From Symbiodinium natans (lineage: Eukaryota; Sar; Dinophyceae; Suessiales; Symbiodiniaceae): DNA of 64,000 nt. Location of the stretch: NCBI GenBank assembly GCA_905221605.1, contig CAJNDS010002301.1:77501-141500 (forward strand). The letters are read 5' to 3'. The notes below the pieces were generated by a model, which saw nothing but the letters and a program-made list of their open reading frames with translations, ran no database searches and was not told where the DNA came from. Position numbers and translations under genes: made by a program. Below, one piece after another: positions 46,905 to 59,139 of the stretch (position 1 is the stretch's first letter; the number at the start of each line of letters is the position of its first letter).

Positions 46905-48310
46905 CACAAGTCCAGGCACTGAGCAAGTACTCTTTCTCGTGAGCCCAGCCAGCTATCAGGTGATTCGAGTCGCGGTAGTGGTGCGCCCTGTCGTACGCCA
47001 CCCATTGTCCTTGGGCATAAGACAGTCTGACATGTCCTTGTCTGACATAAGCTAAGCGAAGCTTTATGAATGCAGACGAATTGAATTAAAATTAACTTAA
47101 TTCTAATTATCCAAGCCACTGACGAGCTTGTACACGAGCTCAGCGGCGTACGCCTGTGCTCTGATGCGACTTGGATGTGTCATCGTGGCCAAGACGACCT
47201 GAAGCACACTCAGACTTTCTGGCAGTATGACAATGTCATGGCGGCCACGGCTGTCTGAGGATTCAATCATTCGGATTCAGATGAGGCGCCGCGTAGGACG
47301 CCCCGTCCACCTCCAGGCGTTGGAGGGCCCAATACATTGCCGGGCTGTGTTGGGCCACGTGGTCCATTATCTGACAGCAACACAGGAGCAGCCGACGCGT
47401 TGTGGTTATTAAATTACTATGCCTGACTAGAAATGTTCAAAACGAATAATAATCAGTATCGACACTGTACTTAATTAACAGTCTTGCTGATGTGAGGCCC
47501 GAGCAACGAAACCATCGATGGCGTCGCTCCTGGTGGCCTTGGGCGCCGTCGGCACGGGCACAGACGGGATCGCGTTCCAACCTCAATTGGACGCGGCATT
47601 CTGACAGTCAACTGATTGGGTGAGCAGGCTGAAACATTGTCTGGCTAATGTTAACCCAAGCAGCACCGTTTGACGGCTGCGTGGAGAATCTCGGCCTCCC
47701 GCTGCGGAACCCTTTCCCTGAGGGTTTCCATGAGCAGCCTTTGCCACTTCTGCAGGTCATCGGTGCTCCATGTCCTGACGGTCATGGGCCGACTCTGACT
47801 TGCCTGCCCTGCCTTGGGCTGGGAACGTGGCTGACCGTCTGATGACGACGTGTTGGGCTGGGAAGGTGGCTGGCCATCTGACGCTGCTGCCTGGGTTCTG
47901 GTCTTGGGCGGCGGCTGCGACTGGGATCTCGTCGTGGCCTGACTGACGGAACCTTTTTTTTTCATATAGGCTTTGCTGACCGGCCCACTGGGTACGCCGG
48001 TGTGGGCGGCGGCGGGGGCAGGAGTCGGGGCAGGAGTCGGAGCTTCTGGCACTGTTGGCAAGGGGGTCTGACTCATCATTGAGGCTGGAATGCCTTGCCG
48101 CACGACCGAGGGTTGGGGTGGAGGGCCAGCAGGCATTGGACTCGGAGCCGGCTGGGGCGTCTGACCACCAGCAGCCTTTGGAGTGGGAGCCGGCTGGGGT
48201 GTCTGACCACGTTCTGCCAGCTTCCTGTCGGCCTCAGAAAAAGTGGAGATTTCCGTGAGGTTGGAAATACTGATATTGTCATCGTCCGCTCTGACTGGAA
48301 TGTACGACAT
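46905..48310 (-). CDS. Hypothetical multi-exon protein starting MSYIPVRADDD
   Basis: The first exon (48310-47651) begins MSYIPVRADDDNISISNLTE and holds Pro/Thr/Gln-rich segments (two GQTPQPAP units, then PTPAPTPAPAAAH). It ends with a helical part (DDLQKWQRLLMETLRERVPQ). Probable later exons are about 47375-47265 (QIMDHVAQHSPAMYWALQRL), about 47208-47112 (VLQVVLATMTHPSRIRAQAY) and about 47012-46905 (WVAYDRAHHYRDSNHLIAGW). The hexamer-encoded VR, QT and SD pairs recur; the GQTPQPAP units each start at one. Exons at 45.8-46.6 kb may belong to the same gene. Function unknown. Confidence 0.45.
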
Positions 48311-48619
48311 GGCTGCGAGGAGTCTGCCTGACTGCTTACTACTAAGTCGCTAGGGACATTAGTAGTGACACGGTCTGACAATGTCACTGACACTGACAAT
48401 GAGAATCAGCTGGTAACCACGGCAGTAGTGCAGCTTACTGTTACTTTTATTTTAGTAATGTCGCGAGTCTGACAAGTGCCGTGCTTCAGATTCAATATTC
48501 CTCACTGCTTGTCGCAAAATTGCACTGGAAATATAAACCTTGCTTCTCAATGCCTCCATGCACCCACAGACAAATCATGCGAGCAAACTCAAACAGCGAT
48601 GAATGACGTCGATGCCTTC

Positions 48620-49955
48620 TCATCTCCAACGCCAACCGTGGTCGTTTGAAAGCCAAACCTGGGCAGGTTGAAGAGGAATCGGAAGGACCAGTCTGTCTGA
48701 CTCAGGAATGACGCAAAGCAAGGCTGCACTTGCAACACCAATCCAAGGCCCCAACATCATCTGACGAGGTGCTGCCACAACCTGCACAGTGATGAAATGC
48801 ACGGGAACACCAGGGGAGGGGTCGCACATACGGAGCTACAAACCAAAGACGCCGCCCTAATGAACTCACTCAAGAGACTTTTCGAAAACTCAGCCATCGC
48901 CGCTTGCTCTGAGTCTGACGGACACAAGACCTTTCTGAGTCTGACGGACGCAAGACCTTTGGTCGGTCACTCCGTCTTACAGTTCGTCTGTACAGGAGTA
49001 CGAGCTGCTCCCGGGCTAGGAACCGGGCGGTGAGGCACTGTGCAGTGAGGCTCTGGCACGTCTGACGGTGGAGGTGGCGTTGTCTGGCAGGGAGCGGTGA
49101 ATTCTTCAATTGACATTGATTATTAAAAAAATAGCTATTATTATTATTATTATTATTATTATTAAATGTTTGTTGAAGAGTCCTGCATGGCACCGATGAG
49201 GTCTATCGTTTTGTCCGCCAGCTTGACCTGAGCTTGTCTGACTTTACGAAGGCAAAAACAATTAATAATTTGATACATTGTCACATATTAATAAAAATAA
49301 AATTATAGAAAAAAACCTGAAACCAATGATGCCCAGGAGCAAAAGCCTCGGCCAGACTTGCGCTGGCAGCGTCTGACGCTGGGACTAGGCTGCTGCTCGG
49401 TCTGGACTCGGACTTGTGGGACCAGTCATACCCGCTCGACCAGTCTGACGACCGCCAGCCTGAGGAATGCCACTGCCAGCTTGGCCGCTGCTGCCATTTC
49501 GACGAAGTGTTCCACCAGGAATCTGACAGCCATTTTTTCTGCTGCGGCGACTTCTGCGCCGGCTGGTTTGACCGGGTCTTGGCCTTGGCCCTGGCCTTCG
49601 CAGCATTGGTGGCCAGCTTCTCCTTCAGCGTTGCATCCCTGCTTCGATTTTTGGCCGGGTCTGACTTGTCAGGATTCGGAAACGTCTCTCCGACCAATGC
49701 ACCAGGCAGAAGTAACGTCCTGTTGGAGTCTGACGACCCAGCATCAGAATCTTCACTGTCACCAGGCAGAAGTAACGTGTTGGAGTCTGACAACCCAGCA
49801 TCAGAATCATCAGGTTCTGCTTTCGCATTGTCCTTGTCCTTGTCGCCAACGCAGGGTGCGTCTGACTTGGAATCGGAAGCTAACCGATTCCTCAGCCTCT
49901 TGCCCTTTTTGAAGTGGGGCTTCCCGTACATCTCGGCCTTGCGCTTACGCACCAT
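48620..49955 (-). CDS. Hypothetical multi-exon protein starting MVRKRKAEMYG
   Basis: The first exon (49955 to about 49317) starts MVRKRKAEMYGKPHFKKGKR (basic, nuclear-localisation-like), contains a tandem duplication (DSDAGLSDSN and DSDAGSSDSN, each followed by LLLPG), then Lys/Ala-rich and Trp/Ser-rich stretches (SWWNTSSKWQQRPSW), and ends before a CAG/GT donor. A second exon at about 49251-49170 reads VRQAQVKLADKTIDLIGAMQ. A third, at about 48820-48620, reads GVPVHFITVQVVAAPRQMML, then GVASAALLCVIPES. No family is recognised. The hexamer lies within the duplicated unit and in each exon. Confidence 0.45.
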
Positions 49956-50384
49956 GGCTTAGCTGCGACTCAAAAAAATAGTAGAGCTGGCTAGACTGCG
50001 TCTGACTGTGTGCAAGGCGCTCGTCGGAAAGAATCACGGCCCTGACCCTGGCCTACGGACAATTACGATGGCCTCCGACTCTGGCTGACTTGGGCCGATA
50101 GAATCACTGTGTCAAACCTCATGCCATGCTGGTCTGGCTGCATGAATGAAATGAAACAAGTAAATAAATCTGCTGAGTGGGCAATGAAGCAATTAATAGT
50201 ATTCGGGCCTGCAGGTCCGAAAATGCCACGAAGTTGTTGACTCGGCCTGAGCAAAGGATTTGACATTCAATGATTATTAAGTCTGACCCTGACAGCTCGC
50301 AGACTTATTTATTATTCTAATTCATTCAAACTCTCAAACTCAAGAATCTTGGCGCACCACTGCCACACGTCTGACCTGGTACCT

Positions 50385-51015
50385 TAGTGACCCATTGGCA
50401 CGCTCAGCTGACTGAGGCCAATGGTCTGACTCAGGGCCGTTGGCACCAAGCCAGCAGCTCACCTGAATCATCACGACTGCACCGATGGCTCACCCGAAGG
50501 GGCCAACTCGAACAGGGCCGCCAGTAGCAGCGCACCTGTGTCAGACAGTGGGCCGATGGCTCACCCAGCAAGGGCCAACGAACGCACCACTGCACGCAAG
50601 GCTGTTGGCCTGCAGGAGTGGGCCGATCGGGCTCACCACCCAGCCAGCGCCACTGGCTCGCCTGACATGAAGGCACGCCCAGCATTACTGCTGGGGCCAA
50701 CAGCTCACCACATCTTGCGCAAGGGCCATGGCATAGACCTGGGCCATGGCTCGCCTGTCTTACTCAGGGCCATGGCCCGCCCAGCAAATGGCTGGGGCCA
50801 AGGCTCACCGCTTCAGACCTGGGACATGGCTCACCTCAGTCTTACTGAGGGCCATGTCACACCTGGCCTCCCGGGCCATGGCACGCCCAGCTGGGGCCAA
50901 GGCTCACCGTCCCCAGACCTGGGACATGGCTCACCCCAGTCTTACTGAGGGCCATGTCACACCTGGCCTGCCGGGCCATGGCTCGCCCCGAAAGGGCCAA
51001 GGCACACCGGCTTTC
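50385..51015. repeat. GC-rich minisatellite with GGGCCATGG core
   Basis: Repeated units of about 30-60 bases carry GGGCCATGGCxCGCC, GGGGCCAAGGCTCACC, ACCTGGGACATGGCTCACC and CAGTCTTACTGAGGGCC. The best copies, near 50800-50990, form a ~120-base higher-order duplication. The left part is more degenerate (TGGGCCGATGGCTCACCC). The hexamer-rich block ends within it. Confidence 0.85.
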
Positions 51016-51019
51016 AATT

Positions 51020-54000
51020 GCAAGCACTTGCGTCTGACGAACCCCCTAGCCTAAACCCTAAACCGACTAAGCACCTAAATCCTAAACTCCCAAACCACTG
51101 GGCGCCCGGGCTCGGCGTGTCTGACAGCCACCTGGGTTTAATGGACCTGGCAGCACTACACCCAGACCCTAAACCCTAGACCCCAATTCCGGTCTTACTG
51201 TTACTCAAATGTTAAACTTGCAGGGAGTGCCTGTTGTCTGACACAATGACGTCGGTGGGCAGGTTTCACATGGGCGTGGGCATTTACGACTCTGGGGTTT
51301 GACTGTCTTGAACCAACCACACAGCTTCGAAAATGAATCAGGCATCTTATTTTAACTAGCAACATTGGCTTATAAAAAAAAAGTTTACAAGCATTGAACT
51401 CGGGATTCAAGAAGATGACCCCTCCATGCTCTGAGCACCGCGACCGTCACCGCACATGTCTGGTTGTGGACTTGCACGGTCCCTTGGCAACTCACATCTC
51501 TTCTGGGGGTAGACGCGCCGAGATTACACTTTCGCCAGATTGTGTGCAGGTGCGCCGGCTTGATGCCGGGATTCGGTTGGGTATCACAGCGGATTCTTTC
51601 GTACTTAAGCCTCCCTGCCTCTCAAGTAAGTTGAAAGCCTCGTCTGGGCTTTCCCACCCATAGCTCCGGCTGGCTCGAGAGCTGGCACGGGAGTCCTGAC
51701 GAAAGCAGTCTGATTGTTTCCGCGCACATTCGCGCAATTCATGGTGCTATAGTATTATAGGCCGTGAACGTGCTTTCGTCCCTCGGCTTCCGGACAGACT
51801 GGCGCAAGCCCGCTTACCCTGAGCCTAGTAACAAGAGCTTGGTGTAGCTGTGCACATCTCTCGACTCTGACGATGGGCCTGAACCCTATCTGTAAGGTAC
51901 TGCACTAGCTGCTGTACTGTATATGCTGCGCCAAGTCCATATCAGTCGAGCAGCCAAGGCATCCAACAGCCAAGCAGGGCTGTCTGCACGCGAGCTGAGG
52001 GCACGGACCCAACTCTCACCTTGAACACACGCAATCTGCATTCAGCACTGTGGCACCTCCGAATGCCCGAAACCGCATTAGTGGAGCCCGTGTGTAGATC
52101 CCTTGCACGGGACAGAAGTGCCCCCTTGCTGAGATCTGATTTGAGAGTAAAGATCTCTGGCGCAAGAAGGTTGGTGCCTGAATGCCTACAGGCCGCCCCA
52201 TGCAAGTCCTGTGCCTCAAATCCTTTTTCGATCTGAGGCAAATGCCGGTGGAGCTTGGCCTGTCGGGGGTGCCTGCTCTGCCTGCCCGGATTTGACTGGG
52301 CATGGCTTTCCATGAAGCTAGGGCAGCTAGGGCTCTGTCCACAAGGCCTCGCCCCTGCACCATCGGCAGCTTCGAAACCGAAGGTGCCGAAGGGGCTGAG
52401 GGTGTGCTATGGGCACGCTCCTGGCCAGGAAAAGACTCGTTGCATGGCTGCGTGTGTTCCTTGTGATTTCTTGAGTTTGCTTGTTTCAGGCCCAAAGCCG
52501 TCTGACTCCGACAAAATGATGGTATTCAATGGTTCGCGGCGTTTTGCCGCAGATGTTTTGGAGATTCGATATTTGAAGGCAACTGTTAGGTCCCCAATTT
52601 GTTGCCGGTGCGAAATCTGGATAAGGTCAAGCCTGCCGAGCAACAAGACTTGCAACTCCAACTCCACAAGCAGAGTCCTGACCTCAATCGGGGGCCCAGG
52701 ATTCAGAGTGTGCACAAAAAAAGGCATTCCTTTGCAGAGAAATAACAAGTAACAACAAGCCAAATGAACACTCCAACCCTGAGGATGCTTTTTCTTGCTA
52801 AGTAACTCCGCCAGCTTTCATAGGCGAGCCTTCGTGATTATAAGCGTCAGAAATCACTTCTCAGGGAAGATCCTGAACTCAAGGAAGTACAGCAGTACAG
52901 GTATCATGTCGCCATCTACGTGGCAATCTAGAAACCGGGTTGTTGACTTTGGAGGTCTGTCAATTACCATGCCGTTTTCAAACCTGTCAAGCCTTACCAG
53001 CAGCTTGCCTGAGGGCATCAAGGGTGCCGTTTTGGGTTCTGGTTCCAAGAGACATGCTGTGTTCCGGGACAACAAAAAACAACCCTTTCGATTCGCACAC
53101 CCCAGACTGTACATGTATACACTATCCCCCCCCCCCACCTCAAAAAACAAACGCCCGACCTGTGAAAGACTGTGAAATCTAGCAGTGAGCACCTTCCTTT
53201 TCAGAGGAGAACCTTCACTTCTGATCGTCTGATGGTGCAAAACCCAAGAGACCATCAACATGTGCACTCCTTGGATCGGTTCGACTTCGGCGGAGGCCAC
53301 ACGAACTCGTTGGTCTCAAAGTCGTCTGACCAAATCCACGGGCAAGGCACACTTGTTGCAATCAACTTCGAAGATCCCAAACAGACCGAGTCAAACGGCA
53401 CGTCTACCGCGAGTCCTGCGACATGAGGGCCTGGCCTGCAGGAGTCTGCGATATCTCCTCCAAGAGGCCTCAACGAGCACCCTCGACCCCTAAAATCCCT
53501 AAGCGATTCGAGTGTAGGGCTTTAGGCTATTTTGGGCGAGCAGAGGTCCCGCATCACACTGCACGTAGAACAACTAAGGGGGTTGACCATCCAGGTCTCG
53601 GTCACGAAAGCCTGCTAAGTACCTCAGAACGACGTACACCAGATCAAAGGACGTCTCAGCCCTTCTTCAAGGTCCTTGCATCGAGGCTTACGGCCACGTC
53701 AAATCCTCGACTATACTGGCCTGCAGCCTGCACGGATCTGCACGGTATAATGCCACGTCATCATGTTCCGGAAGTCGCCATGTAAGTTCTGCTGAGAGCA
53801 CATGTAGCCGCAACTGCCCTGCTGGAGGCGCACTCCTTCATGGATTTGCTCGGCACTGGGAAGTCGGGACGGAGTCCTGCCAAGCAATGACGTCAGTCAG
53901 TGGTTTTTGCAGCACAGCCATCGACCTTTGGTTAACGGAAGTTGGATGAAGTTGGAGTTGATGCAGGGGAAGAGCTCAAGCCCCAGCACCTACGACACGA

Positions 54001-57000
54001 GAACAAGCAGGAAGTTTGCGAAGAGCGTGGATGAAGTCACTGGAGGCTGAACGCTCAAGCCTGCGGCCGAGAGCCTTCAACGCATAGAGGCTTGCGGTCG
54101 CCAGAGCAATATATGCCAGTATGCAGAAGGACCCCATGCTTTCAAGATCTTCATGTGGTTCCTGTACTTATGCACTGATTAATTTTCACCCAAACATCGC
54201 GATACTCAAGCACGCGAAGCAGTGCCGTGCACAAGAAGCAGCAGAAAAGCGCTGCACACGGCCTGTCCTGGTGGAGCTTGTGCGGACCAGTTGGTGTTCT
54301 GCCCAAAGAGATCCAAAGAGCTTACGCAGCATTCGGCAGGAGCTTAGTGCCGCAGCTTTATTTGGGGGTCAAGATTTTAGGGCTTCTGCGGGGTCTTCTG
54401 CAAGCAGCCCAGCTGGACCAGCCACAGTGCAGACGGCAGAGCACGCCAAGACAACCAAGGTGCGAATCCAGGGCCCAATACCCCCGGCTGCCTGAGGAAG
54501 AGGGGCGCCTTCCTTCCGCTTCTCCGTGGCCGGGGCTGGCGGAAGCTGGACCTGGCAGGGTTTAGGGCTTAGGGTTTAGGGAGTTTAGGGTGCTTAATAC
54601 AGGCATGCCGGGGGGCGAATTAGAATAGCGCAGTTGGGAATGAAGTTTGACAAGTGTTCGATTCCAAGTTTGCTTTGCTGGGCTCGGTGTGCTGCAATCG
54701 CTTTTGTGTTCCCTCATGCCATTCCCAACAGTAGCCTAGCCTTAAACACAGCAACGACAACTGTGGAGGGCTTGTTCAAAGTAAATAAGACTGCACTTGC
54801 AGGGACCATAAGCTCTGATTAGAAGTAGAACCGCACTTCATTGCATATCTAATCTCCGCACGGCACATTGTGCCCGCAACGTGACTACGGCGGATGCAAC
54901 AAGAAGCAGGCCCTTATCTAATCTCAGGCAAACAGTGCACAGTCTTTAAAACTGGTTGGGCAAGGCAAGAACCCTAAACCCTAAACCCTTTTAAAGGGGG
55001 CTGGGAGACTGTCGTCCGGCAATTGTCCTGCGTAGCGTGTGCACACCATATGCGCCCCAACATTGAGAAATATGGCCTGGTACAATACTTCGCTCTACTT
55101 CGCTTAGAACATCTTAGAACCAAAATAAACACACAGGATCTGTGATATTCCTCAGGGAGCTGTAGTGATAACGCAAGCCGAGGTACCGGTGCAGTGGGAA
55201 GACGTCCCTCTCGTCGCCAGGACCGGTACTGGGTTAGATGCGCCTGCAGCGCATTTGGTGCCATGTCCTTGCGGGGCTCAGGTCTCTGCAGTTTCGAAGA
55301 ACCGAGGTCCGCGTCATACTGCAACGAACAATGAATGAAGCAGTTGGCAGCCCACCTCCATCTGAAGATCCACGTCCAGGCCGGGCAAACTTGGCGGCAG
55401 CCCTGGCATGTGATAGTGGCACCACACTGAGCGCCATGGAGCAACAACACAAAAAACACAGGAATAAGCTTGTGGGGTAAATTCCGTTGAAGCTAGAGCT
55501 GCCACATACAGACTCAAGGAAGGCAGCTTACGTGCTGCTCCCACTCTGCTCCCGATGCTGTCGTAGCAGAACACCTTAATTAACCTGATCCTAAGGCAGT
55601 ACTAAGACATGTCAACTCCATGTCGCACTTGGACTGCGCACCCTTGTCAACATGAGTGGCGGCCTGCAGCGCCCTTCGAGATCAGCCGTGAAGCCCTGCG
55701 CGCACAGGGAACATGCTCATCAACGCGGCGTTCTATCGCGTTCTGCAATCTCTCAGCTGGCATTCAGGCAATCGCCCTTACTAGTGCCGAAAAGTTTGTG
55801 GAAGTTCTGCACGTGCTGTTTGGAATCGGTGCCGGCACGGGGTTGGCCTATGTAAAAATGTATAATGTGGTCTATTTCAGTATATTCCGTCATTTTATTC
55901 TGCTTCATTTGCTGTGCTGCTGTCCTTGACAGCACCCCTCTTGCCCATGACGAATTTGGGGGGAACCCACCGCGAATCGCTGTGGGCCCTGGCCCCAGTT
56001 TCTCGTATATTTCTTCTGATGCCACACTACCTCCCCCGTTTCCTACCCGAGGCCGACCCGCCATCCCTCACGGCGCCGTGGTTGAAGGAATTCAAGCCTG
56101 AAGCTTGTTGCAAGAATATTAAGAAGGCTGACACGTCTGAGCGATTCCGAAGCTTGAGCCCAGCGAGCATAAGAAGCAACAACTCATCTTGGCATGCTTC
56201 ACCGCCGTCCGCGAGCGGTTCACGCCTCACAGTGAGCCTGACTACCGCACCAGCTACCCAACCCTGCTCTCTGCTCCATCGGAATGCCCTTGCTCGAGCC
56301 ACGGTCCCCAGACCTGCCTGGCATTTTCCAGTGATCTTTTCTTGGACACCTGCACACACGTAAATGGTTGTGAATGTCCATCCATGTCCATAAAGCGGGC
56401 GTTCATAGTCTACATCACCGAGACCTGCTGTATTTGCGTGTGCTCTGACAAGGCCTTCCTTTCCGAGATGTCGCTAAGAGCACTGGCTTTGGAGCTCTGT
56501 CGCACCTCAAGGCTGCATTAAAACAATGCTCGGCTGGACGAGCAAGGCAACTGAGCGAGAAGCCGACTCTTGTGCGGCATTGGCTCTCTCTACCTGGCTG
56601 ACAAGGCTTGGATGCCGGCAGTTCTGGGCTTGGATTCAACACTGTTCTGTGTTCGAGGGAGCATCCGCCACAAGCCAAGCATGTATACAGACCAGAACAC
56701 CGACCTCAAAACGAGAAGGACTAGAACTTCTGGAACCTTCAAGCGTCATGAGTCCGAATCCCATCAAATCAATGAGCATGTGAAGGTAGCAGGGCCTCGT
56801 ATAACGATTCCTTGGTTGGCGTTTGAGGAGTGGCATCTGTCGTGCAAATGACTTCAGAGATAAGAGCCGGATGAAAAGTCAATCTCGTGACGTTTGCCCA
56901 ACCAGTACATACTGTTGATCAATGGGTCGTCTGCTGGATGCGAAATTGTTGCCATGGATTTGAACGCGCCTGGGAAGTGTGAAATCCCACAAACACACCC

Positions 57001-58110
57001 CACCGCAAAGGCAGATGCGGATGCTGCTAGTGATGACGGGATGGTGGTGATGCCGAGTGCGACGATGCTTTGATGCTGCTGACGAGGACGTGGACGAGGA
57101 TGACGATGATGGGCTGATTGCTTGAAATGCGCTTCTTTACATGTCATGCGCTCGCTGGTTGCGCAGCTCTTCCTTCCACTTCTGACTTTCGGTGTTCTCT
57201 TCCACTCTTCGTCATCCTAACTGCTTTGTGGTTTCTTTAGGCAGCACGCGCTGCGCTTGCCAAGACTCGGGCAAGACCTTCCGTGTGGGCAAGAAGTCAG
57301 GAAAACATCTTGCTTGGGGAAAAGAAGGAAACGGATGCTCTAGACTCAACGGCTTCCAGCGACTCGCGCAAACAGCCGAATAACATGCAACAGCCGAGGG
57401 CCTAAACTCTTTAAGCCCGTATGGAACATGCAGAACCGGTACACGCTACCCCTAAACCCTTTTTCTAAACCCTAAACCCTGAACCCTAGACCTTAAACCC
57501 TAAACTCCCTACATCCTACCAACTGTCTGAAGTGAGTCTGAACACAGCAACATTGACATTGAGCAGTTTAGCTGGGGCTCCACCCCGATGATCTCTTCTT
57601 CGCCGATGGAAGCCTTCGGCGCTGCCTTGGCCGCCTTGGATGTGCAACGCAAGAAAACCCTGTCCCTACGGATATTTCCCAAAAAGGGGTACCTCTTCTA
57701 TATCCCCAAATAGAATAGGTTTAATGTTTGCATGACATGTGCATCTCTTTTGCCTTGCCCCCCTCCCTCCCACTCTCCCTCTCTTCATTGCTGCGAAGGA
57801 TTTCAGAAGGACCGAGGCTACTTTTCTGGAGCAACGCCAAGAAATGCTAAAGGTGCAGTGGGTGCGGCCTCGCTTGGGTCACGTACATACGTATGCCGAC
57901 ATCTCGTACATGGGCACAGGTAGGAATTGTCGAAGCAAGCATCTTCTTTGACGTCGGTACGACTTAGTGCTCGAGCGCCCAGAACAAGAATGGAAGCTCC
58001 CTAAACCTCGTTTAGGCGCGGGCGACCAGAAGCATGGCATGAAAGTGCCGAAAAAGGAGGGCCGGGGTCACAACAATACATCGAACTAGAATTCAAACAT
58101 GCAGAAAACA
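51020..58110. other. No supported gene
   Basis: Frames of up to about 165 codons occur on both strands without recognisable domains or exon structure. Short CCCTAAA-type runs lie near 51050-51065, 51160-51180, 54560-54590, 54965-54990 and 57450-57505. TCTGAC is at background level (a handful of copies). Confidence 0.5.
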
Positions 58111-58112
58111 GA

Positions 58113-58248
58113 GAGTTCAGATCCAGGGGTGTGTGGGTGGGTGGGTGGGTGGGTGGGTGGGTGGGTGGGGTGGTGGGTGGGGTGGGTGGGTGGGTGGGGT
58201 GGGTGGGTGGGTGGGTGTGTGTGTGGTGTGGTGGTGTGTGTGTGTGTG

Positions 58249-58316
<68 letters not shown>

Positions 58317-58474
58317 TGGTGTGTGTGGTGTGTGTGGTGTGTGTGGTGTGTGGTTGGTGTGTGTGGTGTGTGTGGTTGTGTGTGTGTGGTGTGTGGGGGT
58401 GTGTGGTGTGTGGGTGGTGTGGGTGTGTGGGTGTGTGGGTGTGTGGGTGTGTGGGTGTGTGGGTGTGTGAGGGG

Positions 58475-58520
<46 letters not shown>

Positions 58521-59065
58521 TGTGTGTGTGTTGTGTGTGTCTGTGTGTGTCTGTGTGTGTCTGTGTGTGTCTGTGTGTGTCTGTGTGTGTCTGTGTGTGT
58601 CTGTGTGTGTCTGTGTGTGTCTGTGTGTGTCTGTGTGTGTCTGTGTGTGTCTGTGTGTGTCTGTGTGTGTCTGTGTGTGTGTGTGTGTCTGTGTGTGTCT
58701 GTGTGTGTCTGTGTGTGTCTGTGTGTGTCTGTGTGTGTCTGTGTGTGTCTGTGTGTGTCTGTGTGTGTCTGTGTGTGTCTGTGTGTGTCTGTCTGTCTGT
58801 GTGTCTGTGTGTCTGTCTGTGTGTGTGTGTGTGTGTGTGCGTGTGCGTGTGCGTGTGCGTGTGCGTGTGCGTGTGCGTGTGCGTGTGCGTGTGCGTGTGC
58901 GTGTGCGTGTGCGTGTGCGTGTGCGTGTGCGTGTGCGTGTGCGTGTGCGTGTGCGTGTGCGTGTGCGTGTGCGTGTGCGTGTGCGTGTGCGTGTGCGTGT
59001 GCGTGGGCGTGCGGGTGCGTGCGGGTGCGTGCGGGTGCGTGCGGGTGCGTGCGGGTGCGTGCGGG

Positions 59066-59097
<32 letters not shown>

Positions 59098-59098
59098 T

Positions 59099-59132
<34 letters not shown>

Positions 59133-59135
59133 CGA
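58113..59135. repeat. 1-kb compound GT-type microsatellite
   Basis: In order: (GGGT)n, (GT)n with GGTGTGTGT variants, (GTGTGTGTCT)n, (GT)n, (GTGTGC)n, (GTGCGG)n and (GTGC)n, then (GT)n. Blocks are homogeneous and follow one another with sharp transitions. Very long open frames cross it on both strands (Val-Cys or Thr-His repeats) and are artefacts. Confidence 0.98.
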
Positions 59136-59139
59136 GCAT

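Larger units (their letters stand above)
44660..50420 (-). repeat. Block with dispersed TCTGAC hexamer, eastern part
   Basis: The same word in the same orientation resumes just beyond the satellite and continues to about 50.4 kb, in exons and between them (for example 44664, 44690, 45116, 45830, 45875, 46785, 47880, 48067, 49373, 49442, 50370). The intervening 29.4-44.6 kb has few copies. Confidence 0.9.
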
